Notes under the pieces: model-generated
The model's database searches: none
Seen by the model: only the letters and a program-made list of their open reading frames with translations
What the model was told of the DNA's origin: nothing
In this document: positions 32,678-38,468 of the stretch, one piece after another
Position numbering within the stretch: position 1 is the stretch's first letter
Layout: each line of letters opens with the position of its first letter
Translations under genes and position numbers: made by a program
Assembly: GCA_043738095.1 (NCBI GenBank)
Contig: JAYSZI010000125.1
Coordinates: forward strand, 1 to 38,468
Origin: Lysobacter_K sp043738095
GTDB taxonomy: Bacteria; Pseudomonadota; Gammaproteobacteria; Xanthomonadales; Xanthomonadaceae
DNA: 38,468 bases
Direction of reading: 5' to 3'

Positions 32678-34039
32678 TCAGAAGCCGCTGACATTGAGAC
32701 GACCGTTGCTGACGACCTTGCCATTGAGCGACGGCGTTGGCACCGCTGCGGCGAGAATCGCCGCCTTGAGGTCGGCGGCGGTAGCGCCCGCGTGCGACGA
32801 CTTGTACAGCGCCGCGGCGCCGGTCACATGCGGGGTCGCCATCGACGTGCCGCTGTAGCTCGCGTAGCCCGCGTAGACCTTGCCCTTCGCGCGCTTGGGC
32901 ACCGTCGACCAGACGCCTGAACCTGGGGCGCCGATGTCGACGGAGTTGGCGCCGTACTGCGAGAAGCTCGACATCGCCCCGGTGCTGGTGATCGACGCCA
33001 CCGCGATGATGTTCGCGTTGGGGTAGCCAGACGGGTAGCTGGTGGTGGCGTCGTTATTGCTGGCGGAATTTCCTGCTGCAGCGATGAATAGGATGTTGGC
33101 ATCCCCGGCACGGGTGATGGCGTCCTGAAGGCCCTGCGAAAAGCCGCCTCCACCCCAGGAACTGTTGCTCGCGACCATATTGAGACCGTGGCGCGTCTTG
33201 AGGTCAGTGAGGTAATCCACTGCCTTGATCGCATTGGCGGTGGTGCCACCCTGGTTGCCGAGGAACTTGGCGTTGATGAGTTTGACCGACCAGCACACGC
33301 CAGCCACGCCCTTACCGTTGCCACCGACCGCGCCGATCGTGCCGGACACGTGGGTGCCGTGGTCGTCGTTGACGCCGTCGAACACACTGTTGTCACCGCC
33401 GGCGAAGTCCCAGCCGTGGATGTCGTCGACATAACCGTTGCCGTCGTCATCGGCGCCGTTGCCCGGCACCTCGCCCGGGTTGGTCCCAGCGTTGCCTGCG
33501 AGGTCTTCGTGCGTATGCATGTAGCCTTCGTCGATCACCCCGACCCAGACCGTGCCGCAGGACGTGTGGCTGGCGTTCCAGGCTTCGCCCGCCTGCGAAC
33601 CGAATGGGTTGGCCGGGCTGGTAGCGTCGCCGTACATGCCCCACAGCGAGCCGTCGATGTAATAGGAGTCGTTGGCCGCATCGGCATGCTGGTAGATCCA
33701 GTTCGGCTCGGCGTACTCCACCGCAGGATGGGACCGTAACGCGCGCACGGCGGCGGCGATCGACATCACCGCTGGAAGCTTCATGAGTGCATGTTCGCCT
33801 CTGCCGGGGCGTACGGTTTCGAGCTTCTGCGCGCCCACGCCTTGGCGAACGCTGGCTTGCTGGGTCGCGGGCACGCCATCGCGGAATTTGACCAGGAGCT
33901 GCCCGGCCACATGCGGGTGGCCCGCCTGCAGGCTGCCGAGGACGAGATCGGGACGTCCGCCGGCGTACGCCGCCGAAGCGATGCCGAGCGAAGCCAGAAC
34001 CGCGCTGACGAGCGCGGCGCGACGGAGTGGTTTGTTCAC
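32678..34039 (-). CDS. Secreted subtilisin-like serine protease (S8), paralogue 1
   Basis: A 453-residue exported protease. Signal peptide about 1-26 (ending SAAYA), inhibitor-type prodomain about 43-118 (LLVKFRDGV...AVEYAEPNWIYQ), then the S8 domain. The catalytic triad is Asp170 in VGVIDEGYMHTHEDL, His227 in DDHGTHVSGTIG and Ser399 in GTSMATPHVTG, with the oxyanion Asn324 in AAAGNSA. A DDDGNGYVDD loop (about 197-206) looks like a calcium site. Cys161 and Cys249 could form a disulfide. There is no C-terminal targeting domain. The start is GTG at 34039. It is tandem with a close paralogue; about two thirds of residues match by eye. Confidence 0.93.
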   Translation of the reverse strand: MNKPLRRAALVSAVLASLGIASAAYAGGRPDLVLGSLQAGHPHVAGQLLVKFRDGVPATQQASVRQGVGAQKLETVRPGRGEHALMKLPAVMSIAAAVRALRSHPAVEYAEPNWIYQHADAANDSYYIDGSLWGMYGDATSPANPFGSQAGEAWNASHTSCGTVWVGVIDEGYMHTHEDLAGNAGTNPGEVPGNGADDDGNGYVDDIHGWDFAGGDNSVFDGVNDDHGTHVSGTIGAVGGNGKGVAGVCWSVKLINAKFLGNQGGTTANAIKAVDYLTDLKTRHGLNMVASNSSWGGGGFSQGLQDAITRAGDANILFIAAAGNSASNNDATTSYPSGYPNANIIAVASITSTGAMSSFSQYGANSVDIGAPGSGVWSTVPKRAKGKVYAGYASYSGTSMATPHVTGAAALYKSSHAGATAADLKAAILAAAVPTPSLNGKVVSNGRLNVSGF

Positions 34040-34286
34040 AGAGACGCCCCCGGGTAATGGAATTTGCAGCCGTGCCCTCCTGTTAACGGCGTAGCGCCCG
34101 AAAACCGGCTAGATCACTGCGGTGCCTATGGCTGGCCGTGTGGCGCTTCTCCCAATGAAAGTCGGCGAGCGCCTCGGCTTCGCGGGTGTAGCTCGTCCGA
34201 CAAGAAAACTCCGCCCGAACCGGTCCGATGCCATCGCGAATGTCCCGCGCGCAAACAACCGCCTGCCCTCCCGGCGTACGGTGGTC

Positions 34287-34315
34287 AAAAAAAAGGGCCC
34301 GGCAATGCCGGGCCC
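34287..34315 (-). terminator. Rho-independent terminator of subtilase paralogue 2
   Basis: On the minus strand a perfect 9-bp stem GGGCCCGGC/GCCGGGCCC with a 3-base loop is followed by eight T residues, 23 bases after the stop of the 34339-35712 gene. The two subtilase genes are therefore probably separate transcripts. The rest of 34040-34338 holds no gene. Confidence 0.93.
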
Positions 34316-34338
34316 TCGTTACTTCAGGAAGCGCTGAC

Positions 34339-35712
34339 TCAGAAGCCGCTGACGTTGAGACGACCGCCGGTGACGACCTTGCCCTGGAGCGACGGAGTCG
34401 GCACCGCGCTGCCCAGGATCGCAGCCTTCACGTCGGCCGCGGTCGCGCCCGGATGCGACGACTTGTACAGCGCCGCGGCCCCAGCCACGTGCGGTGTCGC
34501 CATGGACGTGCCGTTATAGCTGGCGTAGCCCGATACCAATGCGCCCTTTACGCTCTTGGGCACACTTGACCAAATGCCCGAACCCGGCGCACCGATATCG
34601 ACCGTGGTCAGGCCCCACTGCGAGAAGCTCGAAAGGCCACCAGTGCTCGTGGTCGAGGCGACCGCGATGATGTTGGCGTTCGGATAATTCGACGGATAGC
34701 TCGCCGTGGCGTCATTGTCGGTAGCCGAATTGCCGGCGGCGGCGATGAACAGGATGCCCGCAGTGTTGGCGCGACCGATCGCATCCTGCAGTGCCTGCGA
34801 GAAACCACCGCCACCCCAGGAGTTGTTGGTCGCAACGATATTCAAGCCATGGCGAGACTTCAGGTCGTTGAAGTAATCCACGGCCTTGATGGCGTTGGCG
34901 GTGTTGCCGCCACGACGGCCGAGGAACTTGCCGCTGATCAACTTGACCCCGCTCCAGCACACGCCGGCCACGCCCTTGCCGTTACCGCCGACGCCAGCGA
35001 TCGTGCCCGACACGTGGGTGCCGTGATCGTCGTTCGCACCGCCGGAGTTGATATTGTTGCTGCCGCCATCAAAGTCCCAGCCGCGCACGTCGTCGACATA
35101 GCCGTTGCCGTCATTGTCGATGCCGTCGACCGCGTCGTACGGATTGATCCAGATGTTGGCAGTCAGGTCTTCGTGGTTGAAGTAGATGCCCTCGTCGATC
35201 ACGCCGACGATCACGTTGCCGCAGTCGGTATGGCCTGCGCCCCACGCTTCAGCGGCCTGCGAACCGAACTGGTTGGCCGGGCTGCTCGCGTCGCCGTACA
35301 TGCCCCACAGCGAACCGTTGGTGTAGTACGTGTCGTTGGACGCCGCGCTGTGCTGATAGGTCCAGTTCGGCTCGACATAGTCGATTGCCGGATCGCTGGC
35401 CAACGCCCGCACAGCAGCTGCGACGCTCACACCCGCCGGCAGTTTCAGCAGCGAGGTCTCGCCACGCTTGGCGCTGCCGCCGCGGACGGTGTCGAGCTTG
35501 TTCGCGCCAAGTCCCTGGCGCACTGCGCTCTGTTGGGCAGCGCTGGTGCCGTCGCGGTACTTCACGATGATTTCGTCGATCTGATGCGCGCGGCCGGCCT
35601 TGAGGCCAGCCAGCACCAGATCCGGACGGCCGCCGGCGAATGCGGAGGAGCACAAACCCAAGGTTGCGATCACTGCGCCTGCCAGTGCGGCGGTACGGAT
35701 GGAATGCGTCAT
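34339..35712 (-). CDS. Secreted subtilisin-like serine protease (S8), paralogue 2
   Basis: A 457-residue exported protease with the same plan as its neighbour. Signal peptide about 1-26 (ending CSSAFA), prodomain about 44-120 (IIVKYRDGTSAAQQ...DYVEPNWTYQ), S8 catalytic domain. The triad is Asp173 in VGVIDEGIYFNHEDL, His230 in DDHGTHVSGTIAG and Ser403 in GTSMATPHVAG; the oxyanion Asn is Asn328. The loop DGIDNDGNGYVDD (about 197-208) has the spacing of a calcium-binding DxDxDG loop. Paired Cys164 and Cys252 are conserved with the paralogue. The start at 35712 has a GAGGG upstream. It has its own strong terminator. Confidence 0.94.
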   Translation of the reverse strand: MTHSIRTAALAGAVIATLGLCSSAFAGGRPDLVLAGLKAGRAHQIDEIIVKYRDGTSAAQQSAVRQGLGANKLDTVRGGSAKRGETSLLKLPAGVSVAAAVRALASDPAIDYVEPNWTYQHSAASNDTYYTNGSLWGMYGDASSPANQFGSQAAEAWGAGHTDCGNVIVGVIDEGIYFNHEDLTANIWINPYDAVDGIDNDGNGYVDDVRGWDFDGGSNNINSGGANDDHGTHVSGTIAGVGGNGKGVAGVCWSGVKLISGKFLGRRGGNTANAIKAVDYFNDLKSRHGLNIVATNNSWGGGGFSQALQDAIGRANTAGILFIAAAGNSATDNDATASYPSNYPNANIIAVASTTSTGGLSSFSQWGLTTVDIGAPGSGIWSSVPKSVKGALVSGYASYNGTSMATPHVAGAAALYKSSHPGATAADVKAAILGSAVPTPSLQGKVVTGGRLNVSGF

Positions 35713-35821
35713 TCAAGAGCCCTCAAAGGTCTATGGGAGTGCGACGGGACCGACGCACCACCCTAAATGTTGCATACCCGGAGTGCGGCGCCTGCTGCAC
35801 TGCAGCAGTGAGCTCCACGCC

Positions 35822-36892
35822 TTATTGGCCCAGGAGCGAGACAGCCAGGGGGGTGGAAATGTGGGGGCGCTTCGAAAGTGCCACAGAAAGCCGACGAGCG
35901 GTCGTTCTATATGCCTGAGCGGTGACCGAATCAGCAGTGGATGCCACAATCGGGATACCGGCATCCCCCTGTTCACGAATTTCAATCGCCAGCGGCAGGC
36001 TCCCCAGCAGGGCCAGGCCGTACTGCGCCGCCATCCGGGTGCCGCCGCCTTCGCCGAAAACGTGTTCGCTATGGCCGCAATTGGAGCACACGTGCACGGC
36101 CATGTTTTCGACCAGGCCGACCACCGGCACCCCGACCTTTTCGAACATCTTCAGCGCCTTGCGCGCATCGAGCGTGGCGACGTCCTGCGGCGTGGTCACG
36201 ATCACCGCGCCTGCGACCGGGATCTTCTGGGCGAGCGTGAGCTGGATATCGCCGGTGCCCGGTGGCAAGTCGACGATCAAATAGTCCAGATCACTCCAGC
36301 GGGTGTCGTTGAGCAGCTGGGTGAGCGCGGAGGTCGCCATCGGCCCGCGCCAGATCATCGGCGTGTCCTGCTCGACCAGCAGGCCGATCGACATCGCCTC
36401 GATGCCGTGCGCGCGCATCGGTTCGATCGACTTTCCGTCGGCGCTGTCGGGGCGGCCCGACAGTCCCAGCATCATCGGCACGCTCGGGCCGTAGACATCG
36501 GCGTCGAGCACGCCGACCTTGGCGCCGTCGGCGGCCAGGGCGAGCGCCAGGTTCACGGCCGTGGTCGACTTGCCCACGCCACCCTTGCCTGAGCCGATCG
36601 CGATCAGGTTACGGACGTTGCTCAACGGCGTGACGTTGGGCTGCACGGCGTGGGTCACGATGCGGTGGCTCAGTTCCAGGTGCGCTAGTGATTTTCCTTC
36701 ACTGACAAGCAACTCCACCAGCGCCTGCTGCAGCCAGTCGTGCCACGGGCCGGACGGGAAGCCGACCACGATCGACACGGCAACCTTGCCGTCGGCATCG
36801 GCCAGACGGATACGCGTGTGACACTCGCCCAGCGTGGCGTGCATGTCGGGAAGGGCCAACGCTTCGATGCGGTGTTGCAGGGAATCAGTCAC
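35822..36892 (-). CDS. apbC: Iron-sulfur cluster carrier ATPase Mrp/ApbC
   Basis: A 356-residue ATP-binding iron-sulfur cluster carrier of the Mrp/ApbC/NBP35 family. An N-terminal MIP18-like (DUF59-related) region (about 1-85) is followed by the deviant Walker A IGSGKGGVGKSTTAVNLA (about 99-116). LIVDLPPGTGDIQLTLAQ and VIVTTPQDVATLDARKAL are typical. The cluster-binding pair is Cys269 and Cys272 in HVCSNCGHSEHVFG. The C-terminus KRPHISTPLAVSLLGQ is slightly unusual in sequence. It is divergent from the DUF2147 gene across a 364-base gap. Confidence 0.95.
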   Translation of the reverse strand: MTDSLQHRIEALALPDMHATLGECHTRIRLADADGKVAVSIVVGFPSGPWHDWLQQALVELLVSEGKSLAHLELSHRIVTHAVQPNVTPLSNVRNLIAIGSGKGGVGKSTTAVNLALALAADGAKVGVLDADVYGPSVPMMLGLSGRPDSADGKSIEPMRAHGIEAMSIGLLVEQDTPMIWRGPMATSALTQLLNDTRWSDLDYLIVDLPPGTGDIQLTLAQKIPVAGAVIVTTPQDVATLDARKALKMFEKVGVPVVGLVENMAVHVCSNCGHSEHVFGEGGGTRMAAQYGLALLGSLPLAIEIREQGDAGIPIVASTADSVTAQAYRTTARRLSVALSKRPHISTPLAVSLLGQ

Positions 36893-37256
36893 AGGGTGCC
36901 TTGGGTCGTGCGGCGATGGGATATCGACGCTTGCTGCGATGGGGATTTTACGGGCTATCCGCGCTCGGGCCGGCGATGGCGCCGAGCAACTTGATGAGCG
37001 CCTCGATGCGACCCGACCAGCGTGCGCTACGCCGCTCTATAGCGCCGCGCGGGACTTCGAGCACCACACACCCACAAACGGGGAGTGCCGCACCGCGCGC
37101 ATGCGCCGCTGCAAGGCACGGATAGTTGCAAAAAAGGGGCCCGCAGGCGCTTAACCGTGCGCTGAAGTGCGGGTCCATACGGGGCCGGATGCGCGGTATA
37201 AAGACCGCTATCGCCGGCTTCGCCGGAGGGCTCGTCCAATCCCTGGGAGGGGACCC
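36893..37256. other. 364-base divergent intergenic region with several hairpins
   Basis: Between apbC (minus) and the DUF2147 gene (plus). No gene is seen. The right-hand half holds three hairpins: GCGGT/ACCGC at about 37193-37208, CCGGC/GCCGG at about 37213-37225, and the terminator-like structure at 37130-37176. A TATAAA (37197-37202) could be a plus-strand -10 box for the DUF2147 gene but lies inside the first hairpin. A GGGAGGGG Shine-Dalgarno-like run precedes the ATG at 37257. Confidence 0.5.
37130..37176 (-). terminator. Putative minus-strand intrinsic terminator upstream of apbC
   Basis: Read on the minus strand, GGACCCGCA pairs with TGCGGGCCC (8 of 9 positions, one A-C mismatch) around a loop that itself holds a GCGC/GCGC stem, and six T residues follow. 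No minus-strand gene is known immediately upstream, so it may end a small RNA or antisense transcript, or insulate apbC. Confidence 0.5.
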
Positions 37257-37706
37257 ATGCGCACCAAACTTCTGGCCCTGCTGCTCACTGTGCCAATGCT
37301 GGCGCTGTCCTCGCTGGCGTTCGCCCAGACGTCGCCAGTCGGCACATGGACCACGATCGACGACAAGACCCAGAAGCCGAAATCGGTGGTCGAAATCTAC
37401 GAGGCCCGCGACGGCACCCTCACCGGTCGCGTCAACGAGGTGCTCAATTCCGACCGCGGCCCGAATCCCCTGTGCGACCAGTGCACGGGCGAGCGCCGCA
37501 ACAAGCCGGTCAAGGGCATGATCATCCTGTGGGGTGTCAAGAAGAAGGGCGATAGCTGGGAAGGCGGCAAGATCCTTGACCCCGCGAGCGGCAAGATCTA
37601 TTCGGTGAAGGTGCGCCCGACTAGCGGCGGCGCCAAACTGGAAGTGCGTGGGTTTGTAGGTTTTTCGCTCCTGGGCCGCAACCAGGTCTGGGTTCGCAAG
37701 GGCTGA
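37257..37706 (+). CDS. DUF2147 secreted protein
   Basis: A 149-residue protein with a signal peptide (MRTKLLALLLTVPMLALSSLAFA, cleavage after residue 23). The mature domain matches DUF2147: SPVGTWTTIDDKTQKPKSVV, IYEARDGTLTGRVNEVL, a CDQC pair, KGMIILWGVKKKGDSWEGGKILDP, GKIYSVKVRP and ends VRGFVGFSLLGRNQVWVR. The fold is probably a small beta barrel. The function of the family is unknown. The start at 37257 is supported by GGGAGGGG just upstream, and a strong terminator follows. Confidence 0.9.
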   Translation: MRTKLLALLLTVPMLALSSLAFAQTSPVGTWTTIDDKTQKPKSVVEIYEARDGTLTGRVNEVLNSDRGPNPLCDQCTGERRNKPVKGMIILWGVKKKGDSWEGGKILDPASGKIYSVKVRPTSGGAKLEVRGFVGFSLLGRNQVWVRKG

Positions 37707-37732
37707 TATCCGTGCTCCCAAGGTGCAGGAAG

Positions 37733-37757
37733 GCCCGGCAATCGCTGGGCTTTTTTT
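37733..37757 (+). terminator. Rho-independent terminator after the DUF2147 gene
   Basis: GCCCGGC and GCTGGGC form a 7-bp stem (one G-U pair) with a 4-base loop, followed by seven T residues, 26 bases beyond the stop. The rest of 37707-37980 holds no gene. Confidence 0.9.
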
Positions 37758-37954
37758 CGGTCCTCGCGGAGGCGGGGGAAGCAAGCGCGGGGCCTGGTGT
37801 CTCCCTCAGCGACGCCGCAGGAACCCCGTCGGACCGGGGCGAAATAGCGTTGGTTCGCTCTGCTCAGATCAGGGCTGTCGTATCTTCACGACATCGGATC
37901 GCGCCTATCGTCGCTCGCGCCGATCCACGCGGCGGCCGGCGCGCGACCGCATGC

Positions 37955-37960
37955 GATAAT
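37955..37960 (+). promoter_or_regulatory. Putative extended -10 promoter of metG
   Basis: GATAAT (five of six) preceded by TGC, an extended -10 arrangement, lies 26 bases before the first metG start candidate. No good -35 is seen, which is acceptable for an extended -10. Confidence 0.4.
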
Positions 37961-37986
37961 CGCGCGCCCCCGCTTCGCCTATGCCC

Positions 37987-38468
37987 ATGTCCCGCGAGCT
38001 GATCGTTACCTGCGCCCTGCCCTACGCCAACGGCCCGCTGCACCTGGGCCATCTTGTCGGCTACATCCAGGGCGACATCTGGTCGCGGGCGCAGCGCATG
38101 GCGGGCCACACCGCGCACTTCGTCTGCGCCGACGACACCCACGGCACGCCGATCATGCTGGCTGCCGAACAGGCGGGGGTGACGCCGGAAGCGTGGATCG
38201 CGTCGATCCAGTCGGGGCATGAGCGCGATTTCCTCGACTTCGCCGTCGAGTTCGATCATTTCGACTCAACGCACTCGGATCGCAATCGCCAGCTGACCGA
38301 AGCCATCTTCGCGTCACTGGATGCAGGCGGGCACATCGCGCGCCGCGCGGTCGAGCAGTTCTACGATCCGGTCAAGCTCATGTTCCTGCCGGACCGCTAT
38401 GTGCGCGGCGAATGCCCGAACTGCGGTACGGCGGACCAGTACGGAGACAACTGCGAGCAGTGCGGCGC
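37987..38468 (+). CDS. metG: Methionyl-tRNA synthetase MetG (N-terminal part)
   Basis: The first 160 codons of a class I aminoacyl-tRNA synthetase that charges tRNA-Met; the gene continues past the right edge. The HIGH-type signature is in LPYANGPLHLGHLVGYIQGDIW. CADDTHGTPIMLAAEQAG is also diagnostic. The zinc knuckle CPNCGTADQYGDNCEQC lies near the break, as in the E. coli-type enzyme. The start at 37987 aligns with the usual N-terminus (MSRELIVTCALPYANG). An ATG two codons earlier (37981) is equally possible. The KMSKS motif is outside the window. Confidence 0.96.
   Translation, partial: MSRELIVTCALPYANGPLHLGHLVGYIQGDIWSRAQRMAGHTAHFVCADDTHGTPIMLAAEQAGVTPEAWIASIQSGHERDFLDFAVEFDHFDSTHSDRNRQLTEAIFASLDAGGHIARRAVEQFYDPVKLMFLPDRYVRGECPNCGTADQYGDNCEQCG

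Overview
The window is a GC-rich chromosomal segment from a gammaproteobacterium, most likely of the Lysobacterales (Xanthomonadales: Xanthomonadaceae or Rhodanobacteraceae). The evidence is the block aroC-asd-fimV-truA-trpF-trpB-trpA-accD on one strand, the mrp/dcd/metG neighbourhood, and the type of short palindromic intergenic repeats. This assignment rests on remembered gene order, not on a search. No rRNA, tRNA, CRISPR array, insertion sequence or prophage was seen.

Layout. (1) 1-12.2 kb, minus strand: housekeeping biosynthesis. It runs prmB, aroC, asd, fimV, truA, trpF, trpB, trpA, accD, glmM and the start of an isopenicillin N synthase-like dioxygenase cut by the window edge. accD and glmM are translationally coupled through a TTG start. 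(2) 12.3-16.5 kb: a SCO1/SenC copper chaperone coupled to phosphatidylserine decarboxylase on the plus strand. Facing them on the minus strand are a lysoplasmalogenase-family protein, a 65-residue membrane protein and a membrane-associated lytic transglycosylase with LysM. (3) 16.6-24.3 kb: a HerA-like DUF853 ATPase, an NlpE-like lipoprotein with a good terminator, a DUF4013 membrane protein with a TPR-like tail, a convergent rhomboid protease that also has a TPR-like tail, greB, and a molybdopterin oxidoreductase/cytochrome b pair. (4) 24.7-31.3 kb, plus strand: a dienelactone hydrolase and a HIT protein run directly into a 5-oxoproline salvage module: pxpB, pxpC, pxpA, the DUF969/DUF979 putative 5-oxoproline transporter, and pyroglutamyl peptidase. 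Two decayed hairpin repeats interrupt it. (5) 31.4-38.5 kb: a frameshifted TIGR03067-like pseudogene, dcd, two tandem secreted subtilisin-like proteases, mrp/apbC, a DUF2147 secreted protein with a structured leader, and the start of metG.

How the parts fit together. Region 4 can be read as one pathway. Pcp removes N-terminal pyroglutamate from peptides, DUF969/DUF979 is the likely 5-oxoproline carrier, and PxpABC hydrolyses 5-oxoproline to glutamate with ATP. The nearby secreted subtilases could supply peptides, but that link is inference. Most of the rest is ordinary core genome. The parts most worth a second look are the subtilase pair, the decayed TIGR03067 gene, the structured region before the DUF2147 gene, the two membrane-plus-TPR proteins, and the family of palindromic repeats.
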